Assembly (NCBI RefSeq): GCF_052056295.1
Contig: NZ_CP182494.1
Location: 124,001 to 188,000, forward strand
Source: Catenovulum sp052056295
GTDB lineage: Bacteria > Pseudomonadota > Gammaproteobacteria > Enterobacterales > Alteromonadaceae
Direction: 5' to 3'
Length of the DNA stretch: 64,000 bases
Below are positions 52,626 to 61,668 of the stretch, piece by piece. The stretch's first letter is position 1, and the number at the start of each line of letters is the position of its first letter. A program made the translations under genes and the position numbers. The notes beneath the pieces were generated by a model. That model was not told the origin of the DNA and did no database searches. It saw only the letters and a list, made by a program, of their open reading frames with translations.

Positions 52626-54626
52626 ATGAATATGATGAAAAAAACACTTTTAGTGAGTGCTGTATTAACTGCACTAACAGGTTGTGAAGAAGATTATAAA
52701 GGTAAAGCATCAGTAGATGAAAACGTAGCGCCTACTCACTCGGGTAGCATTTCCGCTACCTTTCATGAAAAAGATGGCGTTAAACGCATTTACTTGTTAG
52801 GAACTACTGAAGGTCGTGCAACTGGTAAAGATGACAACGGTACGTTAGTTGCAACTGATGCTAATGGCGACCATTTACAAATTCAGAACTTGCAGGCTAG
52901 CACGGATGATTTAACGGGTTTTGAAATTAGTGATGGTCTTATCGTAGTTCGCCCGTCTGAGCTAGTTGATAGCTTGGATTCAGGTCAAACAAAATCAGTA
53001 ACATTTAACTATGAGATATCTGATGGTGAGTTATCAGTAGCCCGCAGTGCAACAATTAATATTGAAGGTGAAGATTTTGCACCTGCTTTCGAAGCAACTT
53101 TGTCAAAAGTATTCACAAAATTTGACAGTAAACAGACAATCGACCTGTTAGAAGGTGCTACTGATGACGACGGCGAAACATTGACTGTTAGCGATTTCTC
53201 TGCCGACGCAACTTATCCTGCTGGTCTTTTTATTCAAACTAACGGTACTATTGACATAGATATTCCATCTGTTGCAGATGATATTGCAATTGGTGAAAAC
53301 ATGGTTTTGACGTTCAGTTACAATGTAAGTGATCATAACCATACATTACCTCGTACAGTTTCTGTGCGTATCCGAGGCGTTAGAACAGAGCCTGTTGCAC
53401 CTATTGTATCTGGCGTTCAAACATCTACAGTGAATACAAGCGGAACGCGAGCGACAATTGACTTGGCTGCTGAGCCAGTGGTTGTTGACGAAAACGGTGA
53501 TGCGCTAACTGTCGATTTTTCAAGTTTATCACCTGCTAATGGAGCGCCTGATCTTGAATTTGCAATGAGTTCTGGTAGCAATTTAGTCTTTGACCCGTCG
53601 ATTTTTGGACCTTATGTTGCATCCGGTGCTACAGAAAAATTTATGTACAATTACGACGTGTCAGACGGAACCCATACTGAAGCAGCTAGTATCGAAATCA
53701 CTGTGACCAATGATGGTTTAGGCAATCTAATAACAAATGGTGGCTTTGAAGACGGCTTGAATGGTTGGACACAAGCCACAGGCGGCGTTGCGACAATTGC
53801 TAATGCCTCAGCATTAGGTATGGATGTGGAAGGCTCTAATATTGTTGCCTTCGCGGGTGCCGAGACTATTAGTCGAAAACTTCCTGACTTAGCTACAGAC
53901 GCTTATTATGTAATTGAAGCGCGTATGAAGCATAAAGATGGTTGGGGTGGTGCAAACTTAATGCGTGTCGTTGATAGTGAAGGTTCTGTTGTAGCCAACA
54001 CAAGCACATATGAGCATGGTGGTGGCGCACGAACCAACGCAATTGCATTTATGGGTGGTAAAGGCCTCACTTTTGAGTATGAAGCTGCACAAGAATCTGA
54101 GCTAGATGACGTTCGTTTATATAAATTGGGTGTGGATCAAGGTATTAACATGATTACTTTGGACAATTCTAATTTTGAAAACGGTGCAGCTGATTGGGTG
54201 TTAGCGACAGGCGTATCGGTAAAATCTGATTCAGGCGTTATTTCAGGCACAAATAGCTTGTTCTCAGGGACAGGTGGTGATCCCCGCAATGTTTATGCCT
54301 TGCCAAATGGAGCATTGTCAAACACTCATAGATATATGATAGTGATGGATGTGAATATTACTGATTTTGCAGCATCTAACCACACTTTCCGTGCATCAGT
54401 AGTGAATGCAAGTAATCAAGATGAAATTGTTACCGGTCATGCGTTTGAGGGTGTGTTCATGTTGGCTGCAGAATCTCAAAAATTTGTCGCTATCTTGGAT
54501 TTGCCTAGAGATGCAACTAAAACTGATTGGGCAACTACTGACCAGGCTTTACATATTGGCACTAACGTATGGGGTCAAGGGTTTGAATATATAATTGACA
54601 ATATTCAACTATTCCAATTACCTTAA
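52626..54626 (+). CDS. surface glycan-binding-like lipoprotein with cadherin-like and CBM-like domains
   Basis: A 666-residue lipoprotein (LTALTGCEED). Residues about 40-360 look like three cadherin/Ig-like repeats, each with a DxNGDxLxx or DDDGExL calcium-type turn (ATDANGDHL, TDDDGETL, VDENGDAL). Two CBM4/9-like beta-sandwich domains follow, starting at NLITNGGFEDGLNGW and MITLDNSNFENGAADW. No catalytic motif is seen. It lies directly after the TonB receptor on the same strand, the place SusD-like proteins hold in Bacteroidetes, so a role in presenting oligosaccharide to the receptor is likely. The ATG at 52626 suits the lipoprotein signal. Confidence 0.75.
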   Translation: MNMMKKTLLVSAVLTALTGCEEDYKGKASVDENVAPTHSGSISATFHEKDGVKRIYLLGTTEGRATGKDDNGTLVATDANGDHLQIQNLQASTDDLTGFEISDGLIVVRPSELVDSLDSGQTKSVTFNYEISDGELSVARSATINIEGEDFAPAFEATLSKVFTKFDSKQTIDLLEGATDDDGETLTVSDFSADATYPAGLFIQTNGTIDIDIPSVADDIAIGENMVLTFSYNVSDHNHTLPRTVSVRIRGVRTEPVAPIVSGVQTSTVNTSGTRATIDLAAEPVVVDENGDALTVDFSSLSPANGAPDLEFAMSSGSNLVFDPSIFGPYVASGATEKFMYNYDVSDGTHTEAASIEITVTNDGLGNLITNGGFEDGLNGWTQATGGVATIANASALGMDVEGSNIVAFAGAETISRKLPDLATDAYYVIEARMKHKDGWGGANLMRVVDSEGSVVANTSTYEHGGGARTNAIAFMGGKGLTFEYEAAQESELDDVRLYKLGVDQGINMITLDNSNFENGAADWVLATGVSVKSDSGVISGTNSLFSGTGGDPRNVYALPNGALSNTHRYMIVMDVNITDFAASNHTFRASVVNASNQDEIVTGHAFEGVFMLAAESQKFVAILDLPRDATKTDWATTDQALHIGTNVWGQGFEYIIDNIQLFQLP

Positions 54627-54653
54627 ACTTTGGTTTGTACTCAAGTTTGTAGA

Positions 54654-54678
54654 AAAGCCCTATTTAGGGCTTTTTTTT
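54654..54678 (+). terminator. intrinsic terminator after lipoprotein gene
   Basis: AAAGCCCT (54654-54661) pairs with AGGGCTTT (54666-54673), 4-base loop, followed by a run of T. Confidence 0.92.
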
Positions 54679-54722
54679 CAGCTCCAAAATATTATATCCA
54701 GATATTCTTTAGAGGGGCCAAA

Positions 54723-56273
54723 ATGCAGAACGTGTTAAAACACATCGCCATAGTCGGTGGCGGCTCAGCTGGTTGGCTAACTGCTGCCGTTATAGCTTCA
54801 ACCCATAAACACCGTATTGAAACTGGTACTTTGCAAATTACCTTGTGTGAATCACCGAATATTCCAAATATAGGTGTAGGCGAGGGTACTTGGCCTACTA
54901 TGCCAAAAACTTTACAGCAAATTGGTATATCTGAATCTGAGTTTATTCAACGCTGTGATGTGTCGTTTAAACAAGGTTCAAAGTTTGTTGGTTGGGGGCA
55001 AGATGATGGCACTGGCTTTTATTATAATCCGTTTGATTTGCCGCATGGTTTTGCAGAAGGTTTATCTGTGGAGTATTGGCATCATACTCAGCTAAAAGAC
55101 GCTTTAGCTCATGTATTCTCACCGCAGCAAACAATATGCGAACTCAATAAAGCCCCAAAATTAGTCACGGATGCAGAATATGCACAAGTTTTAAACTATG
55201 GTTATCACCTAAACGCAGGCGCTTTTGTAGAGTTGTTGAAAGAACATGCGATTAATAACTTAGGGGTTAAGCATATAGTTGCAAATGTTGAGCATGTCGG
55301 GCTTGCATCCAACGGCGATATATCCAATTTATTGCTCGATAGCGGTTCACAAGTGACAGCTGATTTGTTTATTGATTGTACTGGCTTTAAACGCCTGTTG
55401 ATTGAAAAAGCGCTTAAAGTTGGTTTCTCACCGTTAAATAATACTTTGTTTGCAGATACAGCGCTTGCCACCCAAGTTGAGTATGCAACTGATGATGAGG
55501 CTATCAAATCTTACACCCAGTCAACCGCACAAACGGCGGGGTGGATTTGGGATATAGCTTTACCAAGTCGTCGAGGTGTGGGCCATGTATATGCGAGCGA
55601 CTTTCAGACGGATGAGGCCGCAGAGCAAACATTGCGACAATACATACAAAATTCCGGTGGCTTAGTAGAAAAGTGCAACATACGTAAAATCAGCTTTACT
55701 GCCGGCCATATGAATAAATTTTGGCATAATAACTGTGTCGCCGTCGGTTTGTCTGCAGGTTTTTTAGAGCCTTTGGAAGCATCGGCACTGGTGCTCATTG
55801 AACTTTCTGCAGCAAAAATAGCGGAAATTTTACCTGTAACGACAGATGTTATGCAGATAGCTGAAAAACGCTTCAATCAAACTTTTGCATACCATTGGCA
55901 AACAGCGGTCGATTTTTTAAAACTGCATTATTTAATGAGTTCACGGACGGATGATTTTTGGCAAGAAAATAGAAAAACAGCTACAGTATCAGGTAATTTG
56001 CAAGAGTTGATGGATTTGTGGAAGCACTCAGTGCCAAAAATGTCAGATTTCCCAGCTAGAGCTGAATTATTTCACGCGGCAAGTTATCAGTTTGTTTTGT
56101 ATGGGCATGGTTATCGCAGTCAGCTATTTTTCGAATTATCAGAGCAAGAAAAAGCTTATGCCCAACAGCTTATTCAATACAATAAGCAGCGAATAGCGCA
56201 ATTGTCAGATGCACTACCCAGCAATCGCGACTTAATTAACAATATTAAAAAGTATGGCCTTTCTAGGACATAA
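54723..56273 (+). CDS. flavin-dependent tryptophan-halogenase-like protein (copy 1)
   Basis: A 516-residue flavoprotein of the PrnA family. The FAD motif is GGGSAGW near residue 12, GVGEGTWPTM follows the second strand, the Lys of FKQGSKFVGW matches the region of the catalytic Lys, and GWIWDIALPSRRG matches the WxWxI motif. In marine gammaproteobacteria and Caulobacter such proteins sit beside TonB receptors and SapC in polysaccharide loci, where the true reaction is unknown and halogenation of tryptophan is doubtful. The start at 54723 follows AGAGGGG; the longer frame runs back through a terminator. Paired with SapC at 56313. Confidence 0.88.
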   Translation: MQNVLKHIAIVGGGSAGWLTAAVIASTHKHRIETGTLQITLCESPNIPNIGVGEGTWPTMPKTLQQIGISESEFIQRCDVSFKQGSKFVGWGQDDGTGFYYNPFDLPHGFAEGLSVEYWHHTQLKDALAHVFSPQQTICELNKAPKLVTDAEYAQVLNYGYHLNAGAFVELLKEHAINNLGVKHIVANVEHVGLASNGDISNLLLDSGSQVTADLFIDCTGFKRLLIEKALKVGFSPLNNTLFADTALATQVEYATDDEAIKSYTQSTAQTAGWIWDIALPSRRGVGHVYASDFQTDEAAEQTLRQYIQNSGGLVEKCNIRKISFTAGHMNKFWHNNCVAVGLSAGFLEPLEASALVLIELSAAKIAEILPVTTDVMQIAEKRFNQTFAYHWQTAVDFLKLHYLMSSRTDDFWQENRKTATVSGNLQELMDLWKHSVPKMSDFPARAELFHAASYQFVLYGHGYRSQLFFELSEQEKAYAQQLIQYNKQRIAQLSDALPSNRDLINNIKKYGLSRT

Positions 56274-56312
56274 CAAAGCTAAACCAAATCAGGCATTAAC
56301 TTAGGAAACGCA

Positions 56313-57023
56313 ATGACAGATAAAAATGTACAGTTATTAGATAAAACAGTTCACCGTACTTTAACCATAGATACAAGCCAAGTTGATATAGCAGAAAACC
56401 AAATAAATATGGCTATGGTTGTGGTTAATGAGCTAAGTACCATAGTGCATGAATATCCAGTTTTTATCGCCAAAAATCCGCAGACAGGTCAGTTTATGTT
56501 AGGCGCTTTGTTAGGGCTTAAATCTGGACAAAACTTATTTATTCAAGATGGTCAGTGGCAAGCATCTTATTTACCTCTGGAAATTTTACGCCGGCCATTT
56601 CAAGCCTTGTTTGATCCGGAAAAACCACAAGAAGGTGGGCGCATCGCTATTGATCTTAATCACCCTCAGGTGGTTAAAGACGGCCAAAAAATATTTGATG
56701 ATAAAGGTGAAGCAACCGAATATTTAAAACGCATTCAACAAACTTTTGCTGCATTAATGGCAGGTACTCAACAAACAACAGAAATACTCACTCAAGCTGA
56801 CAAACTTGGTTTAATTGAAGGAATTAATATAAGTGTCGATTTACCTAATGGTGAAAAAGCTGCTTTAAACGGTTTGTTTGCTTTTAATCAACAGGCTGTC
56901 AGTAAGTTGTCTGGAGACAATTTAGAGTTGGCACATACATCGGGCATATTGCAAGTTTGCCACTTAGTATTAAGCTCTGGCTTACATTTACAGAAGTTGG
57001 TGAAGTGGGCCGACGAAGCTTAA
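56313..57023 (+). CDS. SapC-family protein (copy 1)
   Basis: A 236-residue SapC-like protein with no signal peptide. Family marks include NELSTIVHEYPVFIAKNPQTGQF and WQASYLPLEILRRPF. It starts 40 bp after the halogenase-like gene with a TTAGGAAA ribosome site. The biochemical role of these proteins is unknown; the name comes from an S-layer-associated homolog. Its partner copy at 61669 has the same gene neighbour, so the two genes form a conserved unit. Confidence 0.9.
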   Translation: MTDKNVQLLDKTVHRTLTIDTSQVDIAENQINMAMVVVNELSTIVHEYPVFIAKNPQTGQFMLGALLGLKSGQNLFIQDGQWQASYLPLEILRRPFQALFDPEKPQEGGRIAIDLNHPQVVKDGQKIFDDKGEATEYLKRIQQTFAALMAGTQQTTEILTQADKLGLIEGINISVDLPNGEKAALNGLFAFNQQAVSKLSGDNLELAHTSGILQVCHLVLSSGLHLQKLVKWADEA

Positions 57024-57177
57024 TTTAGTCAAGTCACCAATAAAAAGCAGGTTGGCAGTCCGCTAACCTGTTGCTGCAGCGTTTAAACTTTCCTCCGCAA
57101 TATTCATTTCCATTGATAGATCAATCGCTCTGGTGAAAAAAGAGTAGGCCACCTCGTAACTATAATTTTTGTTATTC

Positions 57178-57202
57178 TTATATGAATTTTTTATTCATAT
57201 AA
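57178..57202. repeat. AT-rich perfect hairpin
   Basis: TTATATGAAT (57178-57187) pairs with ATTCATATAA (57193-57202), loop TTTTT. Located in the 254-bp gap before the dioxygenase gene; role unknown. Confidence 0.5.
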
Positions 57203-57238
57203 AAATAATTGTTGATCGGTTTTTGTGTTTGTGTGAAC

Positions 57239-57257
57239 ATTGTTGACAATTAAATGT
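57239..57257. promoter_or_regulatory. GntR-regulon operator upstream of dioxygenase
   Basis: ATTGTTGACAATTAAATGT carries the 12-bp core with one change (G for A), as at 48750. It ends 20 bp before the dioxygenase start. Confidence 0.65.
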
Positions 57258-57277
57258 TGTTTTAACTGAGGTGTGTT

Positions 57278-58045
57278 ATGAGTTCAATTTCTTTAACTGA
57301 AAAACAAATGGAAGATTTCTACCGTGATGGGTATGTAATCGCCCGCGGCTATTTCAATATGGCTGAGATTGAAAAATTGCAAGCAAAAGCCTTTAGCGAT
57401 GATTCGCTATACGACAGAGCTTGGAATAAAAAAGATGGCAGCGGTGCTGTGAGTAAAGTGTGTTTATGGCAAAAAACAGGTGACGACTTGTATAGCATGT
57501 TTTCCAGAAGCCGTCGTTTGGTTGATTCGTGTGAAAAACTGATTGGTGAGCCAACTTACCACACCAGCACTAAAATTATGATGAAAGAACCATTTGTTGG
57601 TGGTGCGTGGGAATGGCATCAAGATTTTGGTTATTGGCATCAAGACAATTTAATGCTTTATCCAAAAGCCATTAGCTGCATGGTCGCAATTAACAAAGCG
57701 ACAATCGAAAATGGTTGTTTACAAGTTTTAAAAGGTTCACACCATTTGGGTCGATTAGATCACAGCAAAACGGGTGATCAAAAAGGTGCCGATCTTAAGT
57801 TTGTTGAAGAAGCGATGAAATATCACGAGTTGGTGAATGTTGAGTTAGAGCCGGGTGATGTGTTGTTTTTCCATTGCAACTTATTACACAAATCAAACCA
57901 AAACCGTTCGAAAGATCCTCGTTGGTCGATGATCTCTGCTTATAACGCAATAAGCAATCAAGCTTTTGCCGACAACGAAGCTGTTTATTATCCCCTAGAA
58001 CGTGTTGATGATGATGCAATTTTAAATTGGCAAGAAAACCAATAA
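57278..58045 (+). CDS. phytanoyl-CoA dioxygenase-family Fe(II)/2-oxoglutarate oxygenase
   Basis: A 255-residue cytosolic oxygenase of the PhyH family. The iron-binding facial triad is H114 and D116 in EWHQDFGYW plus a distal His, most likely H204 in LLHKSNQNRS, followed by the 2-oxoglutarate-binding Arg region DPRWS. The ATG at 57278 has a GAGGTG site. It sits behind an operator copy and before an NHL-propeller gene. The substrate is unknown; bacterial members hydroxylate many small molecules, including methylated or modified compounds. A role in modifying an algal metabolite or sugar derivative would suit the place. Confidence 0.88.
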   Translation: MSSISLTEKQMEDFYRDGYVIARGYFNMAEIEKLQAKAFSDDSLYDRAWNKKDGSGAVSKVCLWQKTGDDLYSMFSRSRRLVDSCEKLIGEPTYHTSTKIMMKEPFVGGAWEWHQDFGYWHQDNLMLYPKAISCMVAINKATIENGCLQVLKGSHHLGRLDHSKTGDQKGADLKFVEEAMKYHELVNVELEPGDVLFFHCNLLHKSNQNRSKDPRWSMISAYNAISNQAFADNEAVYYPLERVDDDAILNWQENQ

Positions 58046-58068
58046 GCGCAAATTATCAATTTCTATAC

Positions 58069-58103
58069 AGCCGCCGACAGAGCTCCTCTAGGCGGCTTGT
58101 TTG
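58069..58103 (+). terminator. hairpin between dioxygenase and NHL genes
   Basis: AGCCGCC (58069-58075) pairs with GGCGGCT (58091-58097), with an inner AGAG/CTCT pairing, followed by a T-rich run. It may reduce rather than abolish read-through to the NHL gene. Confidence 0.65.
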
Positions 58104-58129
58104 TTTTATAAACTCAGGATAATAACCAG

Positions 58130-59206
58130 ATGAATAACAGTGCAACATTAAAAATTTCTGATGATTTAGACGGAAAAACATTCGGTGCTGCAGGTTTTGA
58201 ATACACACTTGATGCCAATTGGGGCAAGTTAGATTCAAAACAATATCCAGTAGAAAATTGCCATGATTTAGCAATTGATTCAAAAGGGCGGATTATTCTA
58301 GTTACGGATAATGTGCAAAATAACTTTTTAGTTTACAACCAAGCGGGTGATTTACTCGATAGTTTTGGTACTGAGTTTCCTGGTGCACATGCGCTGAAAA
58401 TTCGCCAAGAAGATGATGGCGAGTTTATGTATGTGGTTGACAGCGGCTGGAAATTAAATCGTGATTGGGACGGTGTATCTATCAATGAATGGGACTCGCC
58501 GCGTAACAAAGTTATCGCACAAGCTGGCTTTATTGCTAAATTGAATATGCGTGGTGATATTTTGTTTACCATTGGCCATCCACAAACAATAGGTATTTAT
58601 ACCCCTGATATGCCTTTTAGGCCGACTGACATCGCCATAGCTGATAACGGTGATATTTATGTGACTGATGGTTATGGCTCAGATTATGTCATTCAGTATG
58701 ACAAACAAGGGCGTTATATTCGTCATTGGGGCGGCCACGACAACCAAGACCCAAATCTCAATTTGTGCAACACTCATGGTATTGAAATTGATAGACGCAA
58801 CCCTGACAAACCAATGTTAATGATAAGCTCCAGAGCTGAATTTGCGTTTAAATTTTTTACCTTAGAGGGTGAGTATGTCGACACACTTAAGGTACCTGGC
58901 GCTTGGGTTGGGCGTCCGGTTTTTCATGGTGAGCATTTTTATGTGCCAGTATGTTGGTCTGATATTGATGGTAAAAACCAAGACGATTCAGGTTTTATCA
59001 GCATCTTTGATAAAAACAATCAGGTTGTGGCAAACATAGGTGCTGAACAACCAATTTATCTAGAGGGGCAATTGCAGCCAATGAAAACCAACTGGCAACT
59101 ATTTAATCATTGCCATGGTTTGTGTATTGATGCTGAAGGTAATTTATATGTCGGCCAGTGGCGAGCGCATAACTCTTACCCGCTTAAATTGCTAAAACAA
59201 GACTAA
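58130..59206 (+). CDS. NHL-repeat beta-propeller protein
   Basis: A 358-residue protein without a signal peptide. NHL-type blades are seen as repeated DLAIDSKGRIILVTD, DIAIADNGDIYVTDGYG, HGIEIDRRNPDKP and HGLCIDAEGNLYVGQW. Its closest known relatives are the lyase domains of peptidyl-alpha-hydroxyglycine alpha-amidating lyase and hydrolase-type NHL proteins; the His-rich loops NTHGIE and NHCHGLC could hold a metal. It follows the dioxygenase by 84 bp. A hydroxylase next to a lyase-like propeller is reminiscent of the two-step amidating or dealkylating logic, but this is only a suggestion. Confidence 0.78.
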   Translation: MNNSATLKISDDLDGKTFGAAGFEYTLDANWGKLDSKQYPVENCHDLAIDSKGRIILVTDNVQNNFLVYNQAGDLLDSFGTEFPGAHALKIRQEDDGEFMYVVDSGWKLNRDWDGVSINEWDSPRNKVIAQAGFIAKLNMRGDILFTIGHPQTIGIYTPDMPFRPTDIAIADNGDIYVTDGYGSDYVIQYDKQGRYIRHWGGHDNQDPNLNLCNTHGIEIDRRNPDKPMLMISSRAEFAFKFFTLEGEYVDTLKVPGAWVGRPVFHGEHFYVPVCWSDIDGKNQDDSGFISIFDKNNQVVANIGAEQPIYLEGQLQPMKTNWQLFNHCHGLCIDAEGNLYVGQWRAHNSYPLKLLKQD

Positions 59207-59209
59207 AAA

Positions 59210-59237
59210 TAACTAAGGGCGTGCTCGCCCTTAGTTA
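59210..59237. terminator. bidirectional terminator, NHL and GH50 genes
   Basis: TAACTAAGGGCG (59210-59221) pairs perfectly with CGCCCTTAGTTA (59226-59237), 4-base loop. The A-run on its left gives a U-run for the minus-strand GH50 transcript. Confidence 0.88.
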
Positions 59238-59251
59238 TAAATCAGCACAAA

Positions 59252-61591
59252 TTATTTTTTATATGCAGGGTTGTCGAAGTCACCGTTGAAGCGTTTTTCA
59301 TAGACAGTCGACATAAAGGATTTAATTGCATCTACCATTTCTGGATATGGAATATCCGTACCTGCGACAAATCCAACATTGTAGGGTTCGCCGTCAAACG
59401 CACGACCGGTTAATGGCGAATCTATATATTGGAACCAATGTGCACCAACCATGTTCGGGTGAGCGGCCACACTGGTAATATAGTCTAAATACATTTTCGC
59501 TCTGTCTTTATGATCATGTGCTTGCACTAAACCTGCATGAAATACACCCGTATCTGTGGTTGAACCAATGTGGAACTCACCAATTGCCACAGGTAAATCA
59601 AACTCGGTTAAGAAACCCCATTCTTCAGGCTGGACACCTTCTTCATAAATGTTGAACGACAATACATCTGAGTATTTAACCGAAGCTTTAATGGTTTCTT
59701 TTGGCATACCAAAGTTCGCCATACGTGCGCCCATATACAAATGATTTGGCAAAGCTTGTTCAAGCGTGTCATGGACTACTTTAAAATAACGATCAGATAA
59801 AGCTTCAAGCATATGGGATAAATCGGCTTCTAATTCGCTAGAATACGGCGCTTGTAAATGCACTCCTTTTTCTATGCTTGCCCAGCTATCTGCTTGAAAA
59901 TTCCACGCTTGGTTGAGCTGGTTAATGCTGCCATATTTTGCTTTTAAATATTCAGTAAAATAAGTTTTCGCAGGGCTATCAGCATTGTTTACGGTTAATG
60001 TTGATAAGATTACCCCGTATTTTTGGGCAACTGTACCTTCTGGCAATCCCCAACTTTTTTCATTATCGATAAAGATACCGGCGCACCATGGGGAGCCTTT
60101 AATTTCTTCGGCAATTACATCAATGGTGATTTTTGCACGGCGGACAAATTCAGGATCAAATGGATCAGGTAAAGGTGCCCAAACATCATGTTCAGATTTT
60201 AACGTTTTAAAATCACCGATAATCCAGCCATTGGCAAAATAAGGCACTTGTTCATTTGGATAAAATGCCGGATCAACCCAGTTACCAAATGAAGTGAATC
60301 CCCAGTTGTTCATACGATCTAACGTCACTTGTTGCCAAGTTTGTTCAAAGTTTTCACCATAACGTCTTTCTAAATTTGCCCGATAAAAACTAAAAGTTTC
60401 ACCTGAAGTTAATGGGCCTTTATGTACTTCACGACGATAGCTATAGTGTTTAGCCATAGGATCGTCATAACTTGGTAACCAAGTAAACATGTTATTGCGT
60501 AGCTCTGATGCTACAAAACGTGTTTTCCGGACCTCGTCTGACACTTGTACTATGCCCATAGAATCTTCTGGTGTTACTCGAGTTGGGTCTATATATCGCA
60601 CTGAGTCATCTTTAAAGTCGACACCTGTTAACGTGGTTAAATTTGCCATCCGCACATTAGCTGGGCCATGTGAGAAAAAGATATGGCCTTCAGGGTCGAC
60701 CATCCACCAACGGCCATCAATTTTTTCTGTTCTGAAATAGCCAGTCGCTTTAAGTTTAGGGCCATCTTTCCAACCGCCGTATTTAGAGCGATTGGCCATT
60801 AATCCACCTTTGGCAAGCTCGGCAAGTTCTTTATCGGCAACTGCTTTAAGCTGTTCAGCAGAGTTAACTTTAATTGGAAAGTTTTGTTTAGCATTTTGAC
60901 CAAATTCATCAGCCAAACCGACTAGATAACTGTCGTTGTATTCAGGGTTTTTACGTAAACGTAAGTTTGTAACTTCAATTTGTTTATCGTGTAAATTACC
61001 GCGCACAAACAAGGCGACTTCGGTAATGCGGCTTAAATCGAGTTTTTTACCAAAACGGGTGACAAACATTTCTTCGTTGGTTTGCCATGGGTAAGGTTTT
61101 TCACGAATACCTGCATTGGTATCAAAAAACTTGCCTTTAATAATTGAAAAGTAGGTGCCTTGTTCACCAGCGGCTAAGTTAACCGCTCGATTGAGAGAGC
61201 GTGCGCGGCTGCCGGTAATTTCCATATCTTCTTTGACACCAGCTTCGTCGGTTAACGACAGGTAAACTTGGATAGATTCGTCTGATAAGTTTTTAATATC
61301 AACCGCTAAGTTAAACTCATCAAATTCAGACCAATCCCAAGGTGTGTCAGGGTGAAATTTAACCGATGGACGGTAGTGATCACTCTGGTAACTGACTCTC
61401 ACTGAGTTATTCAACAGCTGAGTTTGAGCACCCCAACTGGCAATATCCACATTGGAATTTGCACTGCCATTCCAAATAACAGCTAGTGCTTGTTCGGGTT
61501 GTGCTTGAGTTATTTGCACTTCGGACTTTTTGCTATCACAAGCTGACAGCAATATTGCAGATAGAATAGCTGCAATCGGGAGTTTACGCAT
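59252..61591 (-). CDS. GH50 beta-agarase, lipoprotein (second copy)
   Basis: A 779-residue paralog of the GH50 at 27023. Lipobox LLSAC, N-terminal beta-sandwich (about 35-215), barrel from about 265. Catalytic residues are E511 in FIDNEKSWG and E672 in VAIGEFHIGS. Other shared segments are FSFYRANLERRYGE and GFTSFGNWVDP. The ATG at 61591 follows AGAGGT by six bases. No good copy of the locus operator lies upstream, so it may be controlled differently from the first GH50. It lies downstream of, and on the same strand as, the SapC/halogenase copy 2 genes. Confidence 0.95.
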   Translation of the reverse strand: MRKLPIAAILSAILLSACDSKKSEVQITQAQPEQALAVIWNGSANSNVDIASWGAQTQLLNNSVRVSYQSDHYRPSVKFHPDTPWDWSEFDEFNLAVDIKNLSDESIQVYLSLTDEAGVKEDMEITGSRARSLNRAVNLAAGEQGTYFSIIKGKFFDTNAGIREKPYPWQTNEEMFVTRFGKKLDLSRITEVALFVRGNLHDKQIEVTNLRLRKNPEYNDSYLVGLADEFGQNAKQNFPIKVNSAEQLKAVADKELAELAKGGLMANRSKYGGWKDGPKLKATGYFRTEKIDGRWWMVDPEGHIFFSHGPANVRMANLTTLTGVDFKDDSVRYIDPTRVTPEDSMGIVQVSDEVRKTRFVASELRNNMFTWLPSYDDPMAKHYSYRREVHKGPLTSGETFSFYRANLERRYGENFEQTWQQVTLDRMNNWGFTSFGNWVDPAFYPNEQVPYFANGWIIGDFKTLKSEHDVWAPLPDPFDPEFVRRAKITIDVIAEEIKGSPWCAGIFIDNEKSWGLPEGTVAQKYGVILSTLTVNNADSPAKTYFTEYLKAKYGSINQLNQAWNFQADSWASIEKGVHLQAPYSSELEADLSHMLEALSDRYFKVVHDTLEQALPNHLYMGARMANFGMPKETIKASVKYSDVLSFNIYEEGVQPEEWGFLTEFDLPVAIGEFHIGSTTDTGVFHAGLVQAHDHKDRAKMYLDYITSVAAHPNMVGAHWFQYIDSPLTGRAFDGEPYNVGFVAGTDIPYPEMVDAIKSFMSTVYEKRFNGDFDNPAYKK

Positions 61592-61668
61592 TTTCGACCT
61601 CTTGTCATGTATAGTGTTGTAAATTTTTTGCTTGATTGACGCTAGCGTTAACTAAGCTTGGGCTGTAA

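Noticed and set aside
61592..61640. Operator upstream of the second GH50
   Set aside because: The sequence with TGTATAG and TTGTAAAT only loosely resembles the ATTGT/ACAAT dyad and lacks the spacing.
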